64,000 nucleotides of DNA. Origin: Anthopleura xanthogrammica (lineage: Eukaryota > Cnidaria > Anthozoa > Actiniaria > Actiniidae). Below are positions 34,807 to 45,466 of this stretch, one piece after another. Made by a program: the position numbers and the translations under genes. The stretch is from contig OZ025220.1 of NCBI GenBank assembly GCA_964019055.1, positions 2,355,978 through 2,419,977 on the forward strand. The letters run 5' to 3'. The number at the start of each line of letters is the position of its first letter. Position 1 is the first letter of the stretch. The notes under the pieces are model-generated. The model searched no databases. It saw only the letters and a program-made list of their open reading frames with translations, and was not told the DNA's origin.

Positions 34807-34849
34807 CCCAACACAAATGACACTGTTCAACACTAATGCGTTGAAATAT

Positions 34850-35550
34850 CAACTTTATTCAGTTGTTTGGTTAAAAGCAGTAAATTGCGCACCTTGTATA
34901 CGCTTACAAATATTTCTCATCATATATTATTTTTATTTATTTTTTATATATTTTTCTCAATTATTTAGCACATTATAAGTGCTTCATTACAACGTGAAAT
35001 TATTATCAAAAATGATATAAAATGAACAATAAAGTAGGGGAATCAACAAAACTTATGAAATGTTGTGAGAGACGAAATAGACGATAAATATTATTCAAGC
35101 TCACACATATAAAACTATCCACTCAATGAAACTGAGCTATTCACACGAAGAAATTCATAAAACATGTGCATGATAATAAACAAAACAATTCTATGGGGAG
35201 GGCTGGGGGATACAAGAAACTCCACTCTCCTCTCCCCCGAGTTAAACTTCAAAATGAGATATGAAAATTTAGAAAGAAAATATGAAATTTATAAGAATGT
35301 TTTGAGTAATTTTACGAAAAGAAGAAACCTAACGATGATGTTTAGTTGCTGTTTTGATCATAAATTTTTAGAAACTAGCTACCTGATTGATAGGTCTGAA
35401 TATTTGGATTAAAAAAAGTTCCTGCACGCGATTTCAATCAAAGATTATTTACAACTCATTCAAATTCACAAGTCCAGCTCAGTTAGCTCGCCTGCTACCG
35501 GCGCTAATCCATGGCACTGGTAATGGCAATATTATTAAGTTTAAAAAGTT
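34850..35550. other. AT-rich intergenic stretch
   Basis: No gene with supporting features. Frames here are short and lack recognisable motifs. Confidence 0.5.
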
Positions 35551-35569
35551 GAGTTTTCCCGGCAAAAAC

Positions 35570-35600
35570 TCCGACGAAGGACTAACGTCCGAAACGTCAG
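35570..35600 (+). ncRNA. Hairpin motif GACGAAGGACTAACGTCCGA, possible hammerhead relic
   Basis: GGAC-TAAC-GTCC forms a stem-loop placed between CCGACGA and GAAAC. A hammerhead ribozyme needs CUGAUGA then stem II then GAAA; here U4 of that core is C, so cleavage would be lost. Similar GACGAAGG…CGAAACGTC motifs occur in animal retroelements by my recollection. The frame over it ends DEGLTSETSV. Weak call. Confidence 0.25.
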
Positions 35601-35649
35601 TTCCTATTTTCACTACGGTGTATAATTTATTAATCTACGATAACTGAAG

Positions 35650-36549
35650 CTCATACTGATAAGTCAACAAGCGATAATAATAAAGGCTTATTCAGAAAGA
35701 TTTCGAAGAAATGAAAAAAAGCGCACTTGGAATGGGTAGATCACGTGCAAAGCGGTCCTCAAATCAAAGCTTCAAATACATATTACATTACTTTAACCGT
35801 AAAAGGGAAAATATATCAAAACTCTTCAAGAAAAACCACGTCAATAAACATGGTTTGAAAACCAAACTATTTACATTCATACCACACCACCATCACATAC
35901 AGGTCGCTATGGCAACGTTAAGAGAACTAACCGTCTCCTAGGAACAAGGTGAGGATAGACCTTAAATGTTACCATACATAATAAGTTACCATTAACTAAA
36001 CCTGTAAACATCTCTCGAACCTTAAATTCAACCAAAGACTTGGGTCTGTCTTGAGTCAGTCTACAGGGGTGGGCCCGCAGACTTGCTGCTACGCGTCAGC
36101 CCACGATAAACCAGTTTCGCATTCGATGCAAACCGCTGTTTTTGAAGACCACAGACTCATTTGTACAGGGTTAGCCTCGTTTATAAGTCAGCTATTCAAA
36201 GACACCTGCTCAGCGCCTGCAGCTCACGACGACTGTTGAAGAACCGAATTGTCACGGGGCTAAACAACCTTTCGCGGTGAACTTTCGCGGGTGTATTTTA
36301 CTGGTCGACTAAGGTCGGTCAAGCCACGAAAAACCAGAGATGACGGTCTAACTGATGTAATTTAATAGACAATAATCGAACGTCAGCTGAAATACAATAC
36401 ATCAAGCAAACTGATCAAAACAAGTTACAATGGTATGATTATAGACTCTGAAATAGCATACATTACAAGCATAGTTTTGCTTAAACAATCTACTTCTAGC
36501 AAAATTGTAAATGCACGTAGCAAAGTGAATAATATGAAGAAAACCAAGT
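35650..36549. other. Intergenic stretch, nothing assigned
   Basis: Unique-looking sequence. Frames of 60-76 codons (35711-35941, 36051-36239) show no domain or splice support. Confidence 0.5.
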
Positions 36550-36551
36550 TA

Positions 36552-36716
36552 TAGACCTCTTTACATTCGTTGTTTGTTGTGCCCATTGCAGACCATGTGA
36601 TGCCACTCTTGGGAGTTGATTCTTTCATGTGTAAATATTTTAATAAAAGAACATTTCTGAAGGGAATGACATGTGGTCTGAAATGGGCAATTTGCATATG
36701 AAGCTAAAGAGGTCTA
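36552..36716. mobile_element. 165-bp MITE, TA target
   Basis: Ends TAGACCTCTTTA and TAAAGAGGTCTA, flanked by TA on both sides. Inner inverted pair GCCCATTGCAGACCATGTGA and GACATGTGGTCTGAAATGGGC shares its motif with the elements at 20650 and 48383. Confidence 0.85.
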
Positions 36717-37006
36717 TATATTACATAGAATCATGAATGATTAAGTTAAAGGCATAAATTATTGCCATAACAGGACTTTGCGTAAAATATACTTAAGACG
36801 CACTATTGGGAGTGCCGCTACGAGTTATCACGTGTGGGGTTACCCAAAAGAAACTAACTATAAGAGCTATAGGCTATTCCATAGAAAGATACAATACTGA
36901 GTTGATACAGTGTTATAAATGTAAAGCCCCGAGGCAACAAAAGAAGCAATTTCAATTTCAATCTCAATTTGAGCCAACCGGGAGGCTGCATAAAATCATG
37001 GTTTAT

Positions 37007-37207
37007 TTACTGTGGGGAGTTTTCAAGTGTCTCAATGATTCCTGCCATGGAAGGACGTTCTTCTGGGTTCTGTTGTAAACATCTTCTGATCAGGTTCCTG
37101 AAAAAATTGTTGGTCACCATGGCAACTTGTTCGTCTCTGTGATCTGGGTCAGGCATTTCACGAACGTTCATCTCGCACAGCAGAACTCCAAAGCTGTACA
37201 CATCAAG
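37007..37207 (-). CDS. Gene 2 exon 4: kinase C-lobe
   Basis: 66 codons plus TAA after acceptor CTCTACAG. LDVYSFGVLLCEMNVREMPDP then NPEERPSMAGIIETLENSPQ; the MAEI of genes 1 and 3 is MAGI here. Downstream (36967-36985) only a stub of the tRNA-like sequence remains (GAGCCAACCGGG). Confidence 0.88.
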   Translation of the reverse strand, partial: LDVYSFGVLLCEMNVREMPDPDHRDEQVAMVTNNFFRNLIRRCLQQNPEERPSMAGIIETLENSPQ

Positions 37208-40200
37208 CTGTAGAGAAAAAGAGTACCAAATTTACTAAATCAATGAAAAATAGTATTAGTCAGTACTCAATGAGGATATTCTATCATTCAGAGGATTCTG
37301 AATAGCAATTAAAAAAAAGTTGGTGAAGGTTTTGTTGCATGTTGCATATTGTATGTTGCATGTTGCATGTTGCATGTTGCATGTTCCTTGCCAAGCTTGA
37401 AATGTGGGAGGGAAGGGAGAGCTACTGACACCAACGATTGTTCTTAGAACCATGGCATTCTGGACGAAATGAGAACTCAGGGAATAATCATATTCAGATC
37501 CCTCACATTTACAAAACACTTCTAACTTCTAAAATAGCTCGCGCTAACAAATAGATTTAAATGCGTGTGCAATACTAACAACTAGTTTCAAAATGCCCGC
37601 GCAAAGCTAGCGGTCTTTCCACTGAAGAGGGTCTGAGACCAGACCGAACGTGTGTATAATTATGTTACAATTTAAGCCAGTGTCTACTAGGCAATTAAAA
37701 TTATCATTATCATGAATGTCAGCACTGAAGAAAATATGCTGGAAAAAACTGTAGACAAATTTTAGGAAAATTCCATATTGTTGTGACATTTCGCTCATTG
37801 AATTCACATCACCCATATTGTATTTCGGGCTTGGTATCCAACATGCAACAAGCAACAAAACCTTCACCAACCTTTCTTGAAATAGCTGTAACAATACAGA
37901 TAGGAAGAAACGAGATAACCATTTCTTTTTTCTTGTAAATGAGAACCTTTTAAGAACCTACTCAGCCTGATTTCTCACTAGATACCAAATATACAAGAAC
38001 CATTACAGCCTGACTTGGGAAAATAGTGGTTCTTTTATGCGGGTTTTTACTGTATTATCTAGTTTAGTGTGTGTGTTGGAGTGCATATCGACATAGCTCA
38101 ACTGAAATGCAGGTTGTACCTTTGGTGATTGTCTGGACGTCTGTGCCTCAGGAGCAGAGTACGCAACAGCACCAGGACAAGCCGTCATGGACTGCTGCAG
38201 GAAGTTGGCCGTGCCATAATCGGACACTTTGGCCCGCCAAATAGTGACGTGTTTCCATAACAACACATTAGCATTGCTGATGTCTCGGTGAATGATTGGA
38301 GCTGGATGGCTCAGATGTAAGTAGTTTAATCCTTTAGCAACATCTAGTGCAATGGTCGTGATCTCAGGAGGTTCCAAAGGCCGATCACGTAAAACTGATC
38401 TTAGACTAGTGTCCAGTAGTTCAGTCACAAAAAGAGGACTTTGGTCATCGTTTGTTGCTCCAATGAACTGCAGAAGACAAGGATGACGACATCTTGATGC
38501 CATATTCATCTCTCGTTCAAACAGACTTCTGTTGTGATGAGAAAGAATAAGCTGGTGGATTTTCTTCACAGCAACTTTACATCCTCGAAATGTTCCTTCT
38601 TTCACCTCGCCCCATGCTCCGACACCAATTACTTTATCAGACAATCTTATTTCATCCCGACGTACGACCCAATCACGTGTTGACTCTATAGATCTTCGGT
38701 AGTCTTCATAGGCTTGTCGTACTGTGGTCAGCGTACCTTCAAGTTCGTGTAACCTCTCCTCGCTGCTTTGAAGACGTCCCCCTGCTTCCTCGTGTGCTTG
38801 TCTTTCTCCAGTCAAGAATGTCTCCGATTGATTTAATTTCTGCTCTTTACTGCGAAGGCGTCTCTCTGTTTCATGCAATATTTGCTCGTTACTGCGAAAA
38901 CGTCTCTCTGTTTCTTCTCTTGCTTGTCTTTCTTTAGCCAAAGATAACTCGAGTTCATGTGATCTCTGCTCACTGTTATGAAAACGCCTTTCTGTTTCTT
39001 TGCGTATCTTTCTTTCTTCATCTAAAGATGTAGCCAGTTCAGCAAAACGTCCATCGCTTTCCTGACCAATACATTCTTCTGTTTCTACAAGAAGAAATTT
39101 TAATTAACTGTAATTGATAGTTCCAAAACTCTGTGATTGGCTTACTAGAGTGAAAACACTAGATCTGTGAAACAGTATTGTAATATGCAATTAGCTCTAA
39201 TTTGTAGTAAATAACTCTACTGATTTAATGCAAAGTGGAAAATAAATTAGTACTGTTTTACAGATTAAGTGTGAGTACTCTTGTAAACGAGATAGTGATT
39301 TTCAAAGTAAGGGGCTCATAACTCTTTCGTTATTGAAAAGTGGTTGCCTTCAGCTTTCCCTCACTTCCATGCAGTTCACTCTACTTTGCTGCCTTTGGTG
39401 GTGCCAACATTATGGCATGTAAAGGGTGTTAAAACTTTTGATTTCACGAGTGTTCTTTTTGTATGGTGATTTCATCTCTCAGATACACTAAGCTAACGAA
39501 ATGCAAATGTCTGGTGAAAATGCACTAACTTCATATAAACGCTCATCACTGATAGTTGTTAGGGTAAACAGATTTGGATAGGGCCGAATCACATGATGAG
39601 GCAGAGTGCATTTAAGGCTTAATCAGTCCACGCATACTCATTAGAGAACACTCATAATAGAAATCAAGAAATTTCATGGAATTTTACACTAATTCTCTAC
39701 TTTCACATTGCCCATAATACATTGCGATTTGGGGGGTGATCAGGGTAAAAACATAAAAATATTTTGATTAAGGCTGATCAGAAGATGTTGTAAAATGCTT
39801 GATATTTAAAATGATATTTAAAGATGTATAAGAAACAGCCAGAAACATAAAAAATCTTTTTTTGAAGAAGTCTATAAACTCAATTTTGAGCACTTTTTTT
39901 CTGTAACACTAAACTTCTTGATGTTCTGAATGTGGGGAAATAACTCAGAATGAACTGATAATCAGTATTTTACAGATAAAAGCAGGTATAGTGTACATTC
40001 GATTGCAGAATGTGAAAGCAGAGAATAGCCTACTTTCGGGAAACAATGGAGTAATCCTGATATATTCTTTTATTTCCCTGGAGCCTCTCCTTGAATTGCT
40101 TTGTACGTGATCACTCAACCACAATTATTAAAAATGGGTTAAAACCTTGATCTTGATCTTGTCGAGGAAGTAGTTGATCTACTGCAACAAAAATACCACG

Positions 40201-42819
40201 GTCTGCCGGGCAGATGAAATATCTTATCCCTCTATATGTTCCATCAGTCACATCTGTATGACGGTCGGGCACTAATTCCTAACGAAACATAAAGAAAATA
40301 TATATTAATGTATGTAGTAAACTGAATGCATTTTTATCTTGTGCATATATTTTACTATATTTGATATTTTAATTTGTTCTCATGAAGACCGAATGGTTGA
40401 AACGTTGATCACAAAAAAATCTTGGAACAGTCAGTTCTAAGTTGTCTGTTATCTTTCTTACATATATATTCATATTTTCTATCAAGAAAACAGACTATTG
40501 AATTCCTGTGAATCCTTCTACTGAAAGTTCATCATTTTTCTATCTTCTATATATCGAAGTTAATATACTTTATCATATCTGGGCCATAGCACCCACAGGG
40601 GCCACGGGGGAGGGGCCACGGGAACTGTGACCCTCTCAGTTTTTTTTCCAAAATAAAAAAAACATTAAGAATTTGATAATTTTTTTTTTTGTGATCATGT
40701 GTTATGGAGTGCCTTTGTGCCCCCCCCCCCCTTCTAACAGCTTTTCAAGGCTTGCCACAGCCCTGCATATATATATATCATCCAGCTGATCTGAGAAAAA
40801 AATTAACAAATCAGAATCAAGAAAGTTTGTTAAACTGAGGTGTCATCCTTAGTAGCCATGCGACTCGGGAAATGGTTAATTCTTTATTTTATTCTCCCAC
40901 TCAATAATGATACAAATCAAAGTAAATGTATAAAAAATATCAAAAACCTCTCCTGAAAATCTAGATTTATCTCAGATATAAACTTTTTAAGTCAATTTTC
41001 ACATGCTTCATGACACCTCAGACCTGGAGAGAACATGCTCCACACCTGCGGTGTTCTGTAAGTTGATACAGAATACTAATAAACCTGTAGGTCTGGCTAA
41101 AGGAGGATGGATTCCCAGAGCCTTTTCAAAAGCTATAGTCCCACCAATAAGATTAAAAAACCTGCATATTGCTATGTTAACCTAAACACAATATGACACA
41201 TCTGATAATATTCTCAGTATAGATTCTTTGTGAGATATGAGTTGTTCAATGAACCCAAATAATTATATTTGTTGAGTGATGCATAGATCTTGAAGTTATA
41301 AAGGTTTTTTCCATGCTATATGTTAATGAGTGTGGCATCAGAAGAGTCATCATTCAAAATACAAAATCTAACTGGTAGAGATAAACTAAATTTGGAAAGC
41401 ATCACTGTTTCATCAATGGCTTTTATAAAAATTATTGCTGATTATAGTTTCCGCATAGCAGTCAGTGTTTCGAATTACAAGGAACAACAAATAAACATAA
41501 ATGACTCCCCTGACATCACAGTTATTAGCATATGACAAGAATAAACCTTTATAACTTCAAGACACATCACTCATTCAAACTATGTATGTTTTTGGGGTCA
41601 TCAAACAGCTCACCTCATGTAGAATCTATACTGAGAATATTAATTTTAGTATAAACCTATTGGTCTATCACAAATCCTGCACTCTGATTGGCTGAGCTAC
41701 AAGTGGTCTATTAGTGTTAGAGAACCACTAGTACCTTAAGAGGCTGGTCTTGAAAGCTAAAGCAATGGCAATAACAATCATTTATTTGACCGACTAGTAG
41801 GTTTATGCTAAACCAATTAGACCTCTCTCCTTCATGGTCTACTAGCTGCATTAACTCCAGTATATATATGTCAGTTACAACTATAGATGCTTTGCACCAT
41901 CACATGTTGGCAGCCATCACAGGAGGCAGGAACAATTGAATCTGGTCTAATCTGATTTACGTGAGAAAGAATTCAGTTTCCAAGAGAGAAAAGACTGTAT
42001 TGTTGTGCCTCCTGTCATGGCTGCCATCAGGTGATGGTGCAAAGCCTCTATAATTATAAACTTACTGAAATATTTTAGGATTTTGTAATACATATTAGAA
42101 ATGTATAATTGTGCCTTCCCAAAACACTGGGATGTAGAATTTTGAAGTATTTTATGACCAATACTGAGTTTATTGTAAATATATCAGGGTCGACGGCGGA
42201 GCACATTTTAAAGTGAGAAGGCGTTTCCTTTTTTTGGAAGCACATTCTAAAGTTGTGGTGGGGCTAGAATTTTTGTTTTACTATTTGACTGAAGCTCCTT
42301 CAACCCCCCTTGGCTCCGCTGTCCCTGTCATAGGGTTTTTTTTATACAATGCTTTACCTTGTCTAGCAGTTCTACGCCAAACCTAGCACCTCTGAGTCCA
42401 GGTAAGCTTCCCTTGTAACGTATAACTCCTCGAAGTTTTAGATCTGTATTTTGTTTTCTTATCTTCATAAATACTTTACTACCAATATTCAATGTTTTTG
42501 CTTCACTTAGACGATTCTTGTCTCGATAAATACGCAGTGCCTCTTCTCGTGGCCAGACAGCAAAAAGCAAGTCAGCTTCGCTGTCTGTTAGCTGACCAAC
42601 ATCTCGCTTAAGGCATTCGAATTCTAGTCTGAAGTCAGACCATATGTCTGGATCTCTTAGAGCGACCTTTTCAGAGTCTTTCGGCTGCTCTGATTCAGGT
42701 AAACGCTCATACATATCACCTCCACGAATTCGAAGTTCCTCAATTGTGTCTGGCTGCTCTGATGCCAATTCCTCCCCAATCGTGTCCTCCAGTACTATAA
42801 ATTTGGTTGTGGTGGCCAT
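37007..42819 (-). CDS. CAP-Gly/coiled-coil/TKL kinase, gene 2 (4 exons)
   Basis: Exons 42819-42358, 40278-40146, 39084-38120 and 37207-37007 join in the same phases as gene 1 into 1761 nt, 586 residues, with no internal stop. Residues 1-111 are a longer, acidic N-terminus than in gene 1 (extra IEELRIRGGDMYERL). CAP-Gly is ~112-198, with TDGTYRGIRYFIC in exon 2, close to CYLD. Coiled coil ~200-335. Kinase ~345-582: GVGAWG 352-357, Lys 372, HRD 464-466, Asn 471, DYG 487-489, APE 509-511. This is the most intact copy: full catalytic set and a consistent splice pattern. Its introns are shorter than gene 1's because it lacks the 5.4-kb element. Probably the same biochemical role as gene 1; substrates and partners unknown. 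Confidence 0.82.
37307..37892. mobile_element. 586-bp MITE in intron 3 of gene 2
   Basis: Inverted ends around GTTGGTGAAGGTTTTGTTGC and its complement plus GAAATAGCTGTA. Same family as the 273-bp element in intron 3 of gene 1 but with more inside, including a (GTTGCAT)n tract at about 37338-37385. Gene 3 lacks it. Confidence 0.75.
38120..39084 (-). CDS. Gene 2 exon 3: coiled coil and kinase
   Basis: 965 nt, acceptor TTCTTGTAG, donor AAAG|GTACAAC. One 14-residue coiled-coil repeat fewer than gene 1 (42 nt shorter), consistent with repeat slippage. Kinase part differs from gene 1 at few residues (KKIHQL, HRDISNANVLL, GLNYLHLSHP). Confidence 0.9.
39085..40028. other. Intron 2 of gene 2, left part
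   Basis: Aligned with 50828-51850 in gene 3, including the half-arm TTTCACATTGCCCATAATAC near 39700. No gene. Confidence 0.6.
40029..40138. mobile_element. MITE beside exon 2 donor, left arm deleted (gene 2)
   Basis: Keeps the right arm (CCTCTCCTTGAATTGCTTTG…ACTCAACCACAA) but the left arm collapses from CTACTTTCG straight to GGGAAACAATGG. Compare whole copies at 25731 and 51851. Confidence 0.75.
40146..40278 (-). CDS. Gene 2 exon 2: second half of CAP-Gly
   Basis: 133 nt, acceptor CGTTAG, donor CAAG|GTTTTAA. Translates to VTDGTYRGIRYFIC and RGIFVAVDQLLPRQDQDQ. Same length and phases as gene 1. Confidence 0.82.
40279..41205. other. Intron 1 of gene 2, left part
   Basis: AT-rich. Holds a GGGCCACGGGGGAGGGGCCACG segment (about 40585-40625), also near 53350 beside gene 3, followed by poly-T and poly-C runs. 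No gene. Confidence 0.55.
41206..41642. mobile_element. 437-bp MITE in intron 1 of gene 2
   Basis: Inverted ends AATATTCTCAGTATAGATTC and its complement, with an inner pair around GATCTTGAAGTTATAAAGG / CCTTTATAACTTCAAG. Frame 41320-41535 inside has no domain support. Confidence 0.8.
41882..42052. mobile_element. 171-bp MITE in intron 1 of gene 2
   Basis: Ends TATAGATGCTTTGCACCATC and GATGGTGCAAAGCCTCTATA, with GGCAGCCAT/ATGGCTGCC inside. TA at both sides. Confidence 0.85.
42358..42819 (-). CDS. Gene 2 exon 1: N-terminus and first half of CAP-Gly
   Basis: 154 codons from an ATG with strong context (AACATGGCC) to donor CAAG|GTAAAG. Shares SEQPKD, VGQLTD, DKNRL, GSKVF and GVIRYKGSLP with gene 1 and has about 21 extra residues near the N-terminus. 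Confidence 0.86.
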
Positions 42820-43559
42820 GTTTTAGTGAGACTATACTCACTACAGATCCATCAATACAAGGATTTACAAACAGGAAGTGAACACCCTCGATTCTGTGCT
42901 ATTCACCACAGGAACCCCAGTTGAACTAAACTAACATAAACCACAGGTAACCCAGACTATCCACTTTAAGAGAGGATTTTTATGATTTTGCTAAGATTTT
43001 GGTAATAAATTTTCAGATATACAATAAACAGAAGTTTACTTACCGTCTTGCTTTAAAAAAATTCAGAAATGAGTACATTTCCCCCTTCCAAGTACCACAT
43101 ATCCTTCCATATCTTGTTGAGGGAGTAAGTGTGATGGGAAGTGATTGCTCAAAAAATTGTGGCCCTCCCCACAAAAACAGCATCCTTACCCCACCATTTA
43201 ACATGGTAGCCAGCCAATCAGCGAGAGCATTATATCTCAAATATTTTTCCAGCCCACTGAGTCAGTGCAAGGGTATATATACCTATTTCAAAAAGTTTGT
43301 CACAGCCAAATAAGGCGATAGGAGATAGGCCCGGGGGAGAGAAGGGGGACTTAGGGGTAAAAGTATCGGGTATCTATGCTCGTCATATCTTGTCTGAATA
43401 AAAATCAGGAATTTGGTATCTTATAGGGTGTTAAAATTGAGATTTAGAATGTAGCTTTGAACTCACTGACAAAGTTGCATTTGTATGTATGGTTTAAGTT
43501 TCAGTAAGTAAATCACAGCGAGGTTATTTCTTGAAAATTATATGATAAGGATACAGCAT
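42820..43559. other. Upstream region of gene 2
   Basis: The first 140 bp are shared with gene 1 and are the best candidate promoter/5' UTR. No TATA box can be placed with confidence. 43150-43300 is homologous to 34570-34725. A purine-rich, G-rich stretch lies near 43325-43355. No gene. Confidence 0.55.
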
Positions 43560-43940
43560 TAATACAGCATTAAAACGAAATCAAACCAGCTGAGTTGACC
43601 TTCAGAACAAACGCCAGGTTAACCAATCAGAAATGAGGATTCATCATTGTATTTTGATTAACATTTCCCATGTGTCCCTGCTCGGAAAATGCTAACCAAA
43701 AATAGTTGACCCATAATTCCTTTAGGGGAACGCGATCAACTCAGCTGGAAATTAAAGGTCTTCACAATACTGAGTAGGCTAGACTGAATAATGAATAAAT
43801 TGTATGATGCCTTTACAGTATATTTTTTTTTGGTAATTTGAGCATATGTCTGTTTGTCTATATTTCTATATAACAGAGTTCATTGGTTGGCTGGTAGGAT
43901 TCTCTCTGTGTACTGCGGTAATGGATTATCTTTCCTGAGT
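43560..43940. repeat. Partial copy of block C right end
   Basis: Collinear with 21380-21740 and 49120-49480 (AACCAGCTGAGTTGACCTTC start), and ends beside the last-exon fragment. It is the tail of a lost fourth gene unit. Confidence 0.75.
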
Positions 43941-44016
43941 GTTGGTCGATTCGAGACTCGAACCTCGTCCTCCCGAACAACAGACCGACACTCTTATCAA
44001 ATGAACCAACCGGGTG
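43941..44016 (-). tRNA. tRNA-like sequence, second copy
   Basis: Minus strand: A-box-like TTGGTTCATTTGATAAGAG and B-box GGTTCGAGTCTC, with GTT in the anticodon position (loop CTGTTGT). Acceptor and T stems pair imperfectly. Sits at the 3' end of the broken kinase fragment as in gene 1. Confidence 0.45.
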
Positions 44017-44227
44017 ACTGCATGAAATCATGGATGATTTGCTGTGGGGAGTTTTCAAGTGTCTCTATGATTTCTGCCATGGAAGGACGTTCTTTTGGGT
44101 TCTGTTGTAAACATCTTCTGATCAGGTTCCTGAACAAATCGTTGGTCACCATGGCAACTTGCACGTTTCTGCGTTCTACGTCAGGCATTTGACGAACGTT
44201 CGTCTCGCACAGCAGAACTCCAAATTT
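43997..44227 (-). pseudogene. Last-exon fragment of a fourth CAP-Gly/kinase copy
   Basis: Encodes FGVLLCETNVRQMPDV through NPKERPSMAEIIETLENSPQ, clearly exon 4 of the family. The 5' part, including LDVYS and the splice acceptor, is replaced at 44228 by a TCTG microsatellite. The stop is mutated (TAA to CAA), so the frame runs into the tRNA-like sequence. No other exons of this copy are in the window between here and gene 3. Confidence 0.88.
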
Positions 44228-44442
<215 letters not shown>

Positions 44443-44650
44443 ACTTCTATATAGCATAGTTCATTGGTTGGCTGGTAGGATTCTCTCTGTGTACTGCGGT
44501 AATGGATTATCTTTCAGATATTTCTGTATATAACTACATGTTGGTTTCACTTGTAGGTTGTTTTCCACAGCATGATCCAATGCCGCCTAAAGAGATTAAC
44601 AATAACAATGATAATTATTGATATTGAACAATTAGACCTGAAGGCTGATT

Positions 44651-45310
44651 GGTCTACGAGTCAATAGCCCATGATGCTGAAGGCTGAATAGGGTATTGAC
44701 TCATAGACCATGAGCTGAGGGATGAATAGGGTATTGACTCGTAGACCATGATGCTGAGGGATGAATAGGGTATTGACTCATAGACCATGAGCTGAGGGAT
44801 GAATAGGGTATTGACTCATAGACCATGAGCTGAGGGATGAATAGGGTATTGACTTGTAGACCATGATGCTGAGGGATGAATAGGGTATTGACTCAAAGAC
44901 CATGAGCTGAGGGATGAATAGGGTATTGACTCATAGACCATGATGCTGAGGGATGAATAGGGTATTGACTCGTACAGTGGACCATGAGCTGAGGGATGAA
45001 TAGGGTATTGACTCATAGACCATGAGCTGAGGGATGAATAGGGTATTGACTCGTAGACCATGATGCTGAAGGCGGAATAGGGTATTGACTCATACACCAT
45101 GATGCTGAAGGCTGAATAGGGTATTGACTCATAGACCATGATGCTGAGGGATGAATAGGGTATTGACTCGTAGACCACGAGCTGAGGGATGAATAGGGTA
45201 TTGACTCATAGACCATGAGCTGAGGGAGGAATGGGGTATTGACTCGTAGACCATGAGCTGAGGGATGAATAGGGTATTGACTCATAGACCATGAGCTGAG
45301 GGTGAGAGGT
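44651..45310. repeat. 38/39-bp minisatellite, about 17 copies
   Basis: Same unit as 16593-16898, more than twice as long. Both subtypes (GATGCTGA and GAGCTGA) are interspersed, and one unit carries a 4-5-bp insertion (GTACAGTGGACC). Confidence 0.92.
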
Positions 45311-45314
45311 CTAA

Positions 45315-45466
45315 TACACTACTTTGATAATACAAATTTTCTCTCGTTCCAGTTTACTCAGGGGGCAAAATGGTGTTGCACGGCCACATTTTGTCTCATT
45401 AATTTTACAAATTTGCCCCCTGAGTAAACTGGAACAAGAGAAAATTTGCATTAGCAAAGTAGTGTA
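45315..45466. mobile_element. MITE with TACACTACTTTG ends, copy 2
   Basis: Same element as 16909-17070. Copy 1 has an extra GGGGGCCTCA duplication in its left arm that this copy lacks. Confidence 0.8.
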
